A stretch of 64,000 nucleotides of DNA from Microbacterium sp. Clip185 (GCF_028743715.1 NZ_CP117996.1:2542001-2606000), one strand, 5' to 3'. Positions 44,269 through 53,120 are shown, counted from the stretch's first letter. Made by a program: numbers and translations. The notes: generated by a model not told the origin, from the letters alone.

Positions 44269-45282
44269 TCACTGCACCGACCATCCTCCATCCGACGCGA
44301 GGATCACGCCGTTGATGTTGGCCGCGTCATCCGAGAGCAGGAACGTGATGGATGCGGCGAGCTGCTCCGCCGTGGCCACCGTCGGGATGAGCTGCTCGAA
44401 GGGTGCCACCCGTGCGCGCCCGCTCTCGGAGAGGTGCGACGGAAGGGCGATGCCGGTCGCGACGGCTCCGGGGGCGACCGCGTTCACCCGGATCCCGGCG
44501 GGGCCGTACATGAATGCGGCCGACTTGGTCAGCCCGACGACGGCGTGCTTCGAGGCGGTGTACGCGGCACCTGCCGCGTTTCCGCGAAGGCCCGCCTCCG
44601 AGGCGACGTTGACGATGGCGCCACCTCCGGCCGCGGTCATCGCGGGGATCACCGCGCGGGAGAGCTTGAAGGTGCCGGTGACGTTGACCGACATGACGCG
44701 CTCCCACACCGCATCCGTCGTCTCCCCCAGCGGCGAGAAGTCGTCCATGATCCCGGCGACGTTCGCGAGCGCGTCGATCCGCTCCCCCGCGGCCGCGACG
44801 ATCCGGTCGACGGCCGCCTGATCGGTGATGTCGCCGGCGACCGCTACGAGCCTGTCCCCGCCGTGCGCCGCCACCAGCTCGTCCAGACGATCGGCGGAGA
44901 TGTCGACCGCGACGACACGGCCGTCTTCGCGGAGCACGCGCGACGCCACGGCACGCCCGATCCCGGAGGCCGCGCCCGTGACGATCACGGTACGGCCGGC
45001 GAAGCGACCCGCCACGACTCGCTCGGTCCACGGCGCGGGACCCGTCGCCTCGGGCATCGCGCCGCCGTTGGCCTGACGCACGAGATCGTCGACGACAGAC
45101 TGCGGCAGCTGACCCTGGCTGAGCGCCACGAGCTGCTGAAGCGGCTGCGACCGGACCGGGCCCAGCGCATCCTCCGTCGTCCCCGAGGAGGCGAGCAGCC
45201 CGCGGATGAGGTCGCCCCCGACAGGGTGATCCAGCCATTGCGCGATCGTGCTGTTCGCGGTCAACACCACACTCTCCGACAT
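44269..45282 (-). CDS. SDR oxidoreductase with N-terminal extension
   Basis: A 337-residue protein whose residues from about 95 on are a complete short-chain dehydrogenase: TGAASGIG cofactor motif, NVAGIMD, catalytic Ser in NVASEAG and YTASKHAVVG (Tyr and Lys). The first 90 residues (NSTIAQWLDHPVGGDLIRGL and onwards) form an extra helical domain that I cannot name; similar stretches occur fused to other actinobacterial enzymes. The substrate is unknown. It is divergent from a TetR regulator, which probably represses it. AGAAGGG lies eight bases before the ATG. Confidence 0.85.
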   Translation of the reverse strand: MSESVVLTANSTIAQWLDHPVGGDLIRGLLASSGTTEDALGPVRSQPLQQLVALSQGQLPQSVVDDLVRQANGGAMPEATGPAPWTERVVAGRFAGRTVIVTGAASGIGRAVASRVLREDGRVVAVDISADRLDELVAAHGGDRLVAVAGDITDQAAVDRIVAAAGERIDALANVAGIMDDFSPLGETTDAVWERVMSVNVTGTFKLSRAVIPAMTAAGGGAIVNVASEAGLRGNAAGAAYTASKHAVVGLTKSAAFMYGPAGIRVNAVAPGAVATGIALPSHLSESGRARVAPFEQLIPTVATAEQLAASITFLLSDDAANINGVILASDGGWSVQ

Positions 45283-45314
45283 TGCAGAGCCCTTCTCTCG
45301 AGCGGGCCGTCGCC

Positions 45315-45361
45315 GTTCGACGAATAAATCCCGCACGGGAAATACTACGCTCGTGTCGAAC
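45315..45361. promoter_or_regulatory. Nested inverted repeats between SDR and TetR genes
   Basis: GTTCGAC (45315-45321) and GTCGAAC (45355-45361) surround CCCG-CA-CGGG (45330-45339) in the 115-bp divergent region. Either dyad could be the TetR operator. Confidence 0.45.
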
Positions 45362-45397
45362 GATCCGCCCGTCGAGAAGAACGAACAGGGAGTGAAC

Positions 45398-46066
45398 GTG
45401 ACGCCAGGCACTCCCCCCGCGCGGCGGGGGCGCGGCGAACGCGCGGGCCTCGACCGCGCCGCCATCCTGGATGCTGCACGGCGCCTGCCCGCGGAGGAGC
45501 TCACGATGCAGGGCGTCGCCGACGCCCTCGGGGTCGATCGCAAGGCGCTCCATCACTACGTCCACGGGCGGGAGGGCTTGCTGGAGCTGCTCGCCGAAGA
45601 CGTGTTCCTGACCCGCATCGCGGCGCTCGAGATCCCCTCCGATGCGCCGTGGAGGGATGCCTGTCGTACCTTCGCCGAGGGGATGCGGCAGTCGCTGGTG
45701 GCTTCGGGCGCCCTCGTCGAGCACTTCCGCACCCTGTCGCGTGCGACCCTCGCCGCGGTCCGACCGGCCGAGGTCGTGCTGGAACGGCTGCTCGCCGGTG
45801 GCGTCGACGAGGTCACCGCCGGGCGCGCCCTGCTGCTGTTGACCACCATCGCCACGGGCTTCGCACGCGAGGAGGTGGCGGCCGCGGGCGCCGGCGGACA
45901 TCCGCAGGTGGCGCAGTTCCGCGGGATGCTCCGCGAGACGGGCGCCACGGAGCTCAGCGTGCTGCGCAGCCTCGACGGGAGCGGCTTCGACGCCTACGGC
46001 GACGCGCAGTTCGCCTTCGACGTCGGCGCCGTCATCGCCGCCGTCGAGGCCCGCCTCGCCGAATGA
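45398..46066 (+). CDS. TetR-family regulator
   Basis: A 222-residue TetR repressor with helix-turn-helix LTMQGVADALGVDRKALHHYV (in parts, about residues 33-53) and a C-terminal TetR_C-like ligand domain. The GTG at 45398 has AGGGAG five bases upstream, so the longer reading frame before it is not used. It is divergent from the SDR gene and likely controls it. Its TGA stop is made by the edge of a 58-bp palindrome. Confidence 0.87.
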   Translation: MTPGTPPARRGRGERAGLDRAAILDAARRLPAEELTMQGVADALGVDRKALHHYVHGREGLLELLAEDVFLTRIAALEIPSDAPWRDACRTFAEGMRQSLVASGALVEHFRTLSRATLAAVRPAEVVLERLLAGGVDEVTAGRALLLLTTIATGFAREEVAAAGAGGHPQVAQFRGMLRETGATELSVLRSLDGSGFDAYGDAQFAFDVGAVIAAVEARLAE

Positions 46067-46122
46067 GCACCCGTCTGCCGAGCGAGCACACAATTGGATG
46101 CTCGCTCGACAAACGAATGCGC
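46065..46122. repeat. 58-bp dispersed palindrome, copy C
   Basis: Third copy of the element at 14870-14927 and 23560-23617, with centre CACAATTGG. Its left edge overlaps the TGA of the TetR gene (46064-46066) and it lies between convergent genes. The right arm is more degenerate than in the other copies. Confidence 0.8.
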
Positions 46123-46164
46123 GCTCGCGCGGCGTGACGCGCGGTGGCCCGTGACGCCGTGACG

Positions 46165-47442
46165 CTACTCGCGGCCGGGATCGACGGGGGTGAACCCGGC
46201 GAGGCCGCCGCGCTTGAGCAGCCCCGCGACCGCGAGCGCACCGGCGACCGCGAGGAAGATCGGCAGCAGCAGCGAGAAGCCGGTGTTGGTGAACTCGATG
46301 ATCAGCGCGATCGCGGTGAACGGTGCCCGCATGTTCGCGGCGAGGAAGGCAGCCGCGGCGACGACGGCGAGTCCCGTGCCGCTCGCCCCGGGCCAGAGCA
46401 GGGCCCACCCCGCCGCCGCAGCCGCTCCCAGTGCCGCGCCGATCGCGACGGAGGGCTGCAGCGTCCCTCCGATGGCGCCCGCACCGAGTGAGAGCGTGGT
46501 CGCGACGTACTTCAGCACCGCGAGGATGAGCAGGAACACGACCGGCTCGCTGAGCTCGAAGCCGGCGGTCGCCAGCGCTCGGCCGTTGCCGAGGATGAGC
46601 GGGAAGAACATCCCGACGGCGCCGACCGCGGCGAACACGACCGGCAGTACGACGAGCAGCTTCCAGCCGGTGGGACGGAAGGCGCTCAGGCGTTTGGTCG
46701 CGGCCACGAAGCTGGTGGCGACGATGCCCATCAGCGGACCGATCACCACAGCCGCGACGAGCAGCGACGCATTGACCTCTATCGTGCCGAGGTCGTACAG
46801 GGATTGGTCGCCTACCAGCGGGCGCGCGACCAGCGTGGCGATCGCACTCACCGCGAGCGCGGTCACCGCGGCGGCGATCGAGAACTCGCCGAGGAGGATC
46901 TCCACCGCGAACACGGCACCACCCAGAGGCACGTTGTAGACGGCCGCGAGACCGGCTCCCGCAGCCGAGGCGATGAGGATGCGGCGCCACCGAGGCGTCA
47001 GCCGGAACCAGTGGACGACCTTCGACGACGCCATCGCGGCGAGCTCGCGCGGGGCGACCTCCTTGCCGATGGAGGCGCCGAGGGCGACGGAGACGACCTG
47101 CAGCACGGTGTCGACGAGCGTCTCGAGCGCCGGCATCCTGCGCCCCGCGACTCCCTGCTCGACGCTCGCGGCGGGGCTGCCGAAGCGGCGGATGAGGTAC
47201 CAGCCGACGGCGGCGAGCACACCCGCAGCGCTCACGGTCACCAGCGGCAGCCAGAACACGGATGGCTGGGCGAGCCCGTCGAGGAAGGGCCCATGACCCT
47301 CGCCCCAGACGAGGTGCTCGATCGAGTGGACGACCCAGACCAGCAGCAGTACCGCGAGGCCGGTGCCGACACCGGCGAGGACGGTCGCGGTGCCGATCCG
47401 GGTGAGGTGGCCGACGGCAGGGCGCAGCCGCACAGCATTCAC
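46165..47442 (-). CDS. CLC-family chloride channel/antiporter
   Basis: A 425-residue membrane protein with about ten segments. The CLC selectivity motifs are recognisable but altered: GASIGKEVAPRE replaces the usual GKEGP (the gating Glu is kept) and GGTLQPSVAIGA replaces GxFxP. The function is chloride or fluoride movement, possibly acid resistance. The GTG at 47442 overlaps the CoA-binding gene stop (GTGA), placing it third in a unit with metY. Confidence 0.85.
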   Translation of the reverse strand: MNAVRLRPAVGHLTRIGTATVLAGVGTGLAVLLLVWVVHSIEHLVWGEGHGPFLDGLAQPSVFWLPLVTVSAAGVLAAVGWYLIRRFGSPAASVEQGVAGRRMPALETLVDTVLQVVSVALGASIGKEVAPRELAAMASSKVVHWFRLTPRWRRILIASAAGAGLAAVYNVPLGGAVFAVEILLGEFSIAAAVTALAVSAIATLVARPLVGDQSLYDLGTIEVNASLLVAAVVIGPLMGIVATSFVAATKRLSAFRPTGWKLLVVLPVVFAAVGAVGMFFPLILGNGRALATAGFELSEPVVFLLILAVLKYVATTLSLGAGAIGGTLQPSVAIGAALGAAAAAGWALLWPGASGTGLAVVAAAAFLAANMRAPFTAIALIIEFTNTGFSLLLPIFLAVAGALAVAGLLKRGGLAGFTPVDPGRE

Positions 47443-48026
47443 CGCAGCGTACGCCGGGAGCTGATCTGGCCGGTGTCGAAGCCCATCAAGTGCAGACCGC
47501 CGTGGAAGCGCGCGTGCTCGATTTTGATGCAGCGGTCCATGACGACGGTCAGGCCCTTGCTCTCGCCGTAGCGCGCCGCATCCTCGTTCCAGATCCCGAG
47601 CTGCACCCAGACGGTGGGCGCGCCGATCGCGATCGCGTCGTCGATGACGGAGGGGATGTCGTCGGCCCGGCGGAAGACATCGACGATGTCGGGCACCTCC
47701 GGGAGCGAGGCGAGATCGGGGTACGCCGACTGACCGAGGATCTCGGTGGCGTTCGGGTTCACGAAGTACACCCGGTAGGCGCCGGACTGCAGGAGGTAGG
47801 TGCCGACGAAGTAGCTCGAGCGCGCCGGGTTCGCCGAAGCGCCCACGATCGCGATGCTCTTGGCCGCGCGGAGGATCGCGAGACGCTCCTTCGCCCCCGG
47901 CCCCTCCCAGGTGCGCTGCGAGCGCAGCAGCTTGGCGAGCGGGGAGCTGGCCGGCAGCGCGCAGGTCAGGCCGTTCGGCAGGCGGGTCTCGACGGTCTCC
48001 TCGACGGCGGTCACGTCGTTCATCAT
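47439..48026 (-). CDS. CoA-binding Rossmann protein (YccU-like)
   Basis: A 195-residue protein of the CoA-binding domain family: SIAIVGASANPARSSYFVGT (in parts), YRVYFVNPNATEILGQ, then VWVQLGIWNEDAARYGESKG (in parts) and VVMDRCIKIEHARF. Such proteins bind nucleotides or CoA but have no proven reaction. Two adjacent ATGs are possible starts (48026 overlapping the metY stop; 48023 with better spacing from AGGAGG). Confidence 0.85.
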   Translation of the reverse strand: MMNDVTAVEETVETRLPNGLTCALPASSPLAKLLRSQRTWEGPGAKERLAILRAAKSIAIVGASANPARSSYFVGTYLLQSGAYRVYFVNPNATEILGQSAYPDLASLPEVPDIVDVFRRADDIPSVIDDAIAIGAPTVWVQLGIWNEDAARYGESKGLTVVMDRCIKIEHARFHGGLHLMGFDTGQISSRRTLR

Positions 48027-49312
48027 GCCTCCTGCGCGGCGGCGAGGGCCTGGTCGAGGTCGTAGATGATGTCGTCGACATCCTCGATGCCGACGCTGAT
48101 GCGCACGAGCCCCGGCAACACACCGCCGTCGATGAGCTGCTGCTCGGTCAACTGCGCGTGGGTCGTGGACGCGGGGTGGATGACGAGCGTCTTCGCGTCG
48201 CCGATGTTGGCGAGGTGGCTGGCGAGATCGACCGACTCGATGAAGGTGCGACCGGCCGCGCGGCCGCCCTTGACGCCGAAGCTGAAGACGGCGCCCGGCC
48301 CCTCCGGAAGGTACTTCTTCGCGCGGTCGTGATGGATGTGGCCGGGAAGCCCCGCCCAGGTGACGTACTCGACGCGCGGATCGGCGTCGAGCCATTCGGC
48401 CACGGCACGCGCGTTCTCGACGTGCGCCTTCATGCGGTACGGCAGCGTCTCGACGCCCTGGGCGAGCAGGAAGGCCGAGTGCGGCGCGAGCGCCGGGCCG
48501 ATGTCGCGGAGCTGTTCGGCGCGGAGGCGTGTGAGGAAGGCGTACTCGCCGAAGTTTCCGGACCACTCGAGTCCGCCGTAGCTCGGCACCGGCTCAGTGA
48601 ACAGGGGGAAGCGCTCGCTCGACCAGTCGAAGCGACCGGACTCGACGACGACCCCGCCCAGAGAGGTGCCGTGTCCGCCGAGGAACTTCGTGGCAGAGTG
48701 CACGACGATGTCGGCGCCCCACTCGATCGGACGACACAGGTAGGGCGTGGCGACCGTCGAGTCGATCACGAGTGGCACACCGGCGGCGTGAGCGACCGCC
48801 GCGAGGCCCTCGATGTCGGCGACCTCGCCCGAAGGGTTGGCCACCGTCTCGGCGAACACCGCCTTGGTGCGGTCGGTGATGGCGGCCGCATAATCGGCGG
48901 GATCCGCCGAGGCGACGAAGGTCGTCTCCACGCCGAAGCGGCGCAGGGTCACGTCGAGCTGGGTGATCGATCCGCCGTACAGGTTGGCGCTGGCCACGAT
49001 GTGATCGCCGGCACCCGCGAGCGAGGCGAACGTGATGAACTGCGCCGAGAGTCCGCTCGAGGTGGCCACGGCGCCGAGGCCCTGCTCGAGCGAGGCGATG
49101 CGCTCCTCGAACGACGCCGTCGTCGGGTTCGCGAGGCGGCTGTAGATGTTGCCGTACTTCTGCAGCGCGAAGCGCGCGGCCGCATCCTCCGTGTCGTCGA
49201 AGACGAACGCCGTGGACTGGTAGATCGGCAGCGCGCGGGCGCCGGTGACGGCGTCGGGGATGTTGCCGGCGTGGATGGCACGCGTGCGGAAGCCGTATTC
49301 GCGGTCGGCCAT
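48023..49312 (-). CDS. metY: O-acetylhomoserine sulfhydrylase
   Basis: A 429-residue PLP enzyme of the Cys/Met metabolism family that makes homocysteine from O-acetylhomoserine and sulfide. Landmarks: TRAIHAGNIPD, YSRLANPTTASFEERIASLE (in parts), SANLYGGSITQ and VHSATKFLGGHG with the Schiff-base Lys. It heads a unit with the CoA-binding and CLC genes. A small hairpin precedes the start; no SAM riboswitch is recognisable in the 118-bp upstream region. Confidence 0.92.
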   Translation of the reverse strand: MADREYGFRTRAIHAGNIPDAVTGARALPIYQSTAFVFDDTEDAAARFALQKYGNIYSRLANPTTASFEERIASLEQGLGAVATSSGLSAQFITFASLAGAGDHIVASANLYGGSITQLDVTLRRFGVETTFVASADPADYAAAITDRTKAVFAETVANPSGEVADIEGLAAVAHAAGVPLVIDSTVATPYLCRPIEWGADIVVHSATKFLGGHGTSLGGVVVESGRFDWSSERFPLFTEPVPSYGGLEWSGNFGEYAFLTRLRAEQLRDIGPALAPHSAFLLAQGVETLPYRMKAHVENARAVAEWLDADPRVEYVTWAGLPGHIHHDRAKKYLPEGPGAVFSFGVKGGRAAGRTFIESVDLASHLANIGDAKTLVIHPASTTHAQLTEQQLIDGGVLPGLVRISVGIEDVDDIIYDLDQALAAAQEA

Positions 49313-49334
49313 GAGGGGCCCTTTCGAAGGGGGA

Positions 49335-49349
49335 TGCGGGTTTCCCGCA
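49335..49349. other. Hairpin in the metY leader
   Basis: TGCGGG-TTT-CCCGCA, a perfect 6-bp stem, lies 22 bases before the metY ATG. It may affect the leader RNA or be incidental. Confidence 0.3.
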
Positions 49350-49417
49350 GCCTACCGGCCGCTTCTCAGCGCCCCGATTCGTGTGTCGGCGTGCGTCGGA
49401 GCACCCGCACCGGTCGC

Positions 49418-49423
49418 TATCGT
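49418..49423 (+). promoter_or_regulatory. -10 box of a leaderless promoter, gene at 49431
   Basis: TATCGT, seven bases before the ATG, with no ribosome site. Confidence 0.4.
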
Positions 49424-49430
49424 CGGTGGC

Positions 49431-49739
49431 ATGGAGGACTGGACCGAGGGAGCAGCCGAGGCGCTGGACCGGCTGACCGAGTCGGGGCTCGGCGCACCGT
49501 GGACCGGCACCGCCCGCATCCTGTCGGCGACGCCGCCATCGTCTCGGCGGCGCTACCAGAGCTGCACGATCGAGCTGGTCCTGGCCGCGGAGGGATTCGA
49601 AGGTGCGACGACATCGGCCGAGGTCGTGATCGACACCCGCTACTGGCCGGAGCCCGGCACGGTTCTGCCGGCGCGTTTCTCTCGCACGCTTCCGCGCACG
49701 CTCGATGTGGACTGGGAACGGCTGCGTTCAGCGCGGTGA
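49431..49739 (+). CDS. Small protein of unknown function
   Basis: A 102-residue soluble protein (MEDWTEGAAEALDRLTESG at the start; later YQSCTIELVLAAEG). No family is recognised. The ATG follows a leaderless-type -10 box. Its 3' end overlaps the convergent FAD oxidoreductase gene by 12 bp, so the two transcripts are antisense at their ends. Confidence 0.6.
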   Translation: MEDWTEGAAEALDRLTESGLGAPWTGTARILSATPPSSRRRYQSCTIELVLAAEGFEGATTSAEVVIDTRYWPEPGTVLPARFSRTLPRTLDVDWERLRSAR

Positions 49740-51179
49740 CAGCGGCGGCGCCTCTGGGATGCCGAACACGTGCCTGAGCGCGCTGCGCGCCGCCCACCAC
49801 CCGCCGAGGCCGTGCACGCCGGGGCCCGGCGAGGTCGACGCCGAGCACAGATAGACCCCCGGAAGAGGTGTGCGCCAGGGGTCCCTGCGCAGCACGGGGC
49901 GCTTGAGCAACTGAGCGACGTCGGGAGTGCCGGCGGCGATGTCGCCGCCGGGGTAGTTCGGGTTGTGGCGGGCGAGGTCCACCGCGGTGCGTGAGCGGGC
50001 GGCGAGGATCGTGTCGCGAAAGCCCGGTGCGAACCGTTCGATCTGGGCCACGACGGCTTCCTCCCGATCGACGTCACTGCCGGCGGGGACGTGGGTGTAG
50101 GCCCACAGGGTGTGCGCGCCGTCGGGGGCACGCGTGTCGTCGAAGAGCGAGGGCTGCGAGATGAGCACATAGGGGCGTTCCGGCATCCGACCGTGTACGA
50201 CGTCGTTCTCGGCAGCGGCGATCTCGGCGCGCGTTCCGCCCAGGTGCACCGTGCCCGCCTGCGCCACCGCGGGATCCGCCCATGGGACGGGGGCGGAGAG
50301 CGCGAAGTCGACCTTGGCGACGGCGGCACCGTAACGGAACCGGCCGAGCGCCGCCCGGTACGAAGGCGGCAGGTCGTCGCCGGCGATGTGCAGGAGCGCT
50401 GCGGGGGTGACGTCCAGCAGCACCGCACGAGCCGGTGGCAGCTCCGCAAGTGAGCGCACCTCGTGATCGAGCACGACCTCGACCCCGTGATCGCGCAGGT
50501 CCGCGACCATCGCGTCGACGATCGCCTGGCTGCCGCCGATCGGGATCGGCCAGCCGCGCGCGTGAGCGTAGGCGGCGAGCGCGAGTCCCGCGCCGGATGC
50601 GGCGAGACTCGGCTGGGGCAGGATCGCATGCGCGGCCACGCCGGTGACGAGGGCGGGAGCCGCATCCTCTCGGAACCTCCGCCCCCACAGCGCAGATCCC
50701 TGATCGAGCACGCGCATACCGAATCGCGCGGCGAACACGGGGTCGGCGGGGAAGCGCAGCAACGGCCCGCCGGTCAGCTCGGCCAGCTGGCGCGTGTTCT
50801 CGGCCAAGGGACGCATGAGCCGCGCGTAAGCGGCACCGTCGCGCCCCAGCTCCTCAGCCGTGCGGTCGAGGTCCCGGTACGCGAGCGCGGCATGCCCGCC
50901 GTCGAGCGGATGCGCGAACGAGACCTCGGGAACGACGAAATCGACGCGTTCGGTGAGCCCGAAGGCACGGAAGAACGCGGACTCGAAGGCGAGCGGATGC
51001 ACGGCCGAGCACACGTCGTGGAGGAACCCCGGCAGTGTCAGTCCGGCTGAGGATGCGCCGCCGCCGAGGGTCGCGGCGCGCTCGTACACACGAACCGAGA
51101 ATCCGGCTCTGGCGAGGGTCACGGCGGCGGCGAGTCCGTTCGGACCCGACCCGACCACGATGACGTCGAGATCGCTCAC
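49728..51179 (-). CDS. FAD-dependent phytoene-desaturase-like oxidoreductase
   Basis: A 483-residue flavoprotein with the FAD Rossmann motif VIVVGSGPNGLAAAVTLA and YERAATLGGGASS at the N-terminus and a C-terminal FAD contact ASTSPGPGVHGLGGWWAA (in parts). It resembles the NAD(P)/FAD proteins related to carotenoid desaturases, but no carotenoid genes are near; the substrate is unknown. A GTG starts the protein, 7 bases after the SRPBCC gene on the same strand. Confidence 0.85.
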   Translation of the reverse strand: MSDLDVIVVGSGPNGLAAAVTLARAGFSVRVYERAATLGGGASSAGLTLPGFLHDVCSAVHPLAFESAFFRAFGLTERVDFVVPEVSFAHPLDGGHAALAYRDLDRTAEELGRDGAAYARLMRPLAENTRQLAELTGGPLLRFPADPVFAARFGMRVLDQGSALWGRRFREDAAPALVTGVAAHAILPQPSLAASGAGLALAAYAHARGWPIPIGGSQAIVDAMVADLRDHGVEVVLDHEVRSLAELPPARAVLLDVTPAALLHIAGDDLPPSYRAALGRFRYGAAVAKVDFALSAPVPWADPAVAQAGTVHLGGTRAEIAAAENDVVHGRMPERPYVLISQPSLFDDTRAPDGAHTLWAYTHVPAGSDVDREEAVVAQIERFAPGFRDTILAARSRTAVDLARHNPNYPGGDIAAGTPDVAQLLKRPVLRRDPWRTPLPGVYLCSASTSPGPGVHGLGGWWAARSALRHVFGIPEAPPLSPR

Positions 51180-51186
51180 TCTTCGA

Positions 51187-51633
51187 TCATCCCCCTCTCG
51201 CGGCCCGACCCTCCGCCAAGAAGGCCAATCGCTGCAGGGTCTCCGCGTTGCGAAGGTGCAGCGGCACGTTCATGATCCACCGCGGGATCCACGCTCCGGG
51301 GCCGGCGACCGCGTCCTCCGTGATGCGCACCACGCATCCGTCGTCACTCGGCCGCACCTCGATCACGACGCGCGCCTCCCCCATCGGCCAGCCGCGCGCG
51401 CGGAGCACGACCCGCCGCGGCGCGTTGTACTCGCGCACCTCGGTGGTGTCGTCGATCAGCACGGGCCAGACGCCGAACGAGTGGTGTAGCTGCGCCCCTT
51501 CGGCCGGCCAGGCATCGTCGACCGACCGCATCCGCGAGGCGCCGACGACCCACGAGGGATACAGCCAGCCGTCCGCCATCACGGCGAAGACATCCTCGGG
51601 CGTGCAGGACATGCGACGGACATTGCGTGACAT
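51187..51633 (-). CDS. SRPBCC/polyketide-cyclase-like protein
   Basis: A 148-residue START-like protein (VFAVMADGWLYPSWVVGASR, VVIEVRPSDDGCVVRI), a fold with a hydrophobic pocket for lipids or other ligands. It probably works with the oxidoreductase encoded directly downstream. The gene is divergent from an epimerase-like gene across a 114-bp region with no clear repeats. Confidence 0.8.
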   Translation of the reverse strand: MSRNVRRMSCTPEDVFAVMADGWLYPSWVVGASRMRSVDDAWPAEGAQLHHSFGVWPVLIDDTTEVREYNAPRRVVLRARGWPMGEARVVIEVRPSDDGCVVRITEDAVAGPGAWIPRWIMNVPLHLRNAETLQRLAFLAEGRAARGG

Positions 51634-51735
51634 GGGCGGCCTCCGATCGTCGTTGCGTCACGCTAAGCACGACCGCTGCGAGGTTCGACGGGGTTGCCGT
51701 TCGCGGCTGCGGCCGCTATCCACCTCACCCTGTGG

Positions 51736-51741
51736 CACGCT
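51736..51741 (+). promoter_or_regulatory. Possible -10 box, epimerase gene
   Basis: CACGCT, six bases before the ATG at 51748; weak but in the same register as the other leaderless candidates. Confidence 0.25.
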
Positions 51742-51747
51742 GGAGAG

Positions 51748-52593
51748 ATGCGGATCGCAGTGACGGGATCATCGGGAAAGCTCGGACGCGTGGTCGTTCG
51801 CGAACTGGCGGCGGCGGGGCACGAGGTCATCGGACTCGATGTGGTCGGTGAGCGCGGACCGGGCTTCGTGCAGGTCGATCTGACCGATTACGGACAGGTC
51901 GTCGACGCACTCGGGTCGGTGAACGACCAGCACGACGGCGTCGACGCGCTCGTGCATCTGGCCGCGGTTCCCGCGCCGGGTCTGCGCGCGGATGTGGCTG
52001 TCTTCCACAACAACATGACGGTGTCGTTCAACGTGCTGCACGCGGCGACCCGCCTCGGCATCCGGCGGATCGTGACGGCGTCGAGCGAGACCGTGCAGGG
52101 GCTGCCCTTCGACGTGCCGCCGCCCTACATCCCCATCGACGAGGACTACCCCGCGCGTCCCGAGTCGGTGTACTCCCTCGTCAAGCACCTCGAGGAGCGG
52201 ATGGCGATCGAGCTGGTTCGCTGGCATCCCGAGCTGTCGATCACTGCGCTGCGCTTCTCGAACGTCATGGTGCCCGAGGATTACGCCGAGTTCCCCTCCT
52301 TCGACGGCGACGCGCGACGGCGCAAGTGGAACCTGTGGAGCTACATCGACGCCCGCGACGGCGCGCAGGCCGTGCTCCGCGCGCTCGAGACGGCTCCGAC
52401 GGGCTTCGACCACTTCCTCATCGCCGCCGCCGACACGGTCATGACGCGTCCGAACGCCGAACTGGTCGCCGAGGTGTTCCCCGGCGTCGAGGTGCGCGGC
52501 GAGCTCGGCGCGAACGACAGCCTGTTCTCCACCGCGAAGGCGCAGCGCCTGCTCGGCTATGCGCCGCAGCACTCCTGGCGCGATCGCGCCTGA
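51748..52593 (+). CDS. NAD-dependent epimerase/dehydratase
   Basis: A 281-residue extended-SDR protein: MRIAVTGSSGKLGRVV nucleotide motif, HLAAVPAPG, the Ser in VTASSETVQG and catalytic YSLVK. It probably acts on a nucleotide sugar or sugar acid (uronate-dehydrogenase-like members look similar); the substrate is not determined. The ATG at 51748 begins exactly at the Rossmann strand, so the longer frame upstream is not used. It converges with a GNAT gene, with 3 bases between stops. Confidence 0.87.
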   Translation: MRIAVTGSSGKLGRVVVRELAAAGHEVIGLDVVGERGPGFVQVDLTDYGQVVDALGSVNDQHDGVDALVHLAAVPAPGLRADVAVFHNNMTVSFNVLHAATRLGIRRIVTASSETVQGLPFDVPPPYIPIDEDYPARPESVYSLVKHLEERMAIELVRWHPELSITALRFSNVMVPEDYAEFPSFDGDARRRKWNLWSYIDARDGAQAVLRALETAPTGFDHFLIAAADTVMTRPNAELVAEVFPGVEVRGELGANDSLFSTAKAQRLLGYAPQHSWRDRA

Positions 52594-52596
52594 GGC

Positions 52597-53076
52597 TCAG
52601 GACTCCGGCCGCATGGGCTTGCTCATCTGCACCGCCGTCACGCCGAAGCCGAGCGACTCGTAAAGTCGGCGAGCACGCTCGTTGAAACCGAAGACGTTGA
52701 GCGCGAGTTCTCGTGCGCCGCGTTCGGCGACGTACCGCTCGGCGAGGAGCATCGCCGCACGCCCGTAGCCGCGACCTCGATACGGTTCGTCGATCTCGAC
52801 GTCCCAGACCCACCACACGCCCTCGTTGCCGCGCGGATGCGGACCCAGCCACATCACCCCGACGGCGCGTCCCGCCGCCTCGATGTGGAGCACGTCGTGT
52901 CCCGCGGCGGGAAGCCCGCCGGGAAAGAGCTCGGTGTACGACTCGGCGGCGATGCGCTCGGCGGTGGCGCGGTCGTCGCCGGCACGCACGCGCTCCTCGG
53001 CGTACGCGCGATGCTGGACGGCGATCCACGCGGGGAACTCATCGTCCGAGAAGCGGCGGAAGGTGACGTCGTTCAT
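52597..53076 (-). CDS. GNAT-family N-acetyltransferase
   Basis: A 159-residue acetyltransferase. Motif A for acetyl-CoA binding is EPYRGRGYGRAAMLLAER (in parts, near residue 105), followed by ALNVFGFNERARRLYESLGF (in parts). The acceptor is unknown. It is divergent from a Nudix gene with 44 bases between the starts; GATGAT six bases upstream may be its -10 box. Confidence 0.88.
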   Translation of the reverse strand: MNDVTFRRFSDDEFPAWIAVQHRAYAEERVRAGDDRATAERIAAESYTELFPGGLPAAGHDVLHIEAAGRAVGVMWLGPHPRGNEGVWWVWDVEIDEPYRGRGYGRAAMLLAERYVAERGARELALNVFGFNERARRLYESLGFGVTAVQMSKPMRPES

Positions 53077-53108
53077 CTGACCATCATCGCCGCCTCGGCG
53101 TTGCTTCC

Positions 53109-53114
53109 TAGAGT
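53109..53114 (+). promoter_or_regulatory. -10 box of a leaderless promoter, Nudix gene
   Basis: TAGAGT, six bases before the ATG at 53121. Confidence 0.5.
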
Positions 53115-53120
53115 GGACCG

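Noticed and set aside
49313..49430. SAM riboswitch before metY
   Set aside because: The 118-bp leader has one small hairpin but none of the conserved SAM-I or SAM-IV segments I know.
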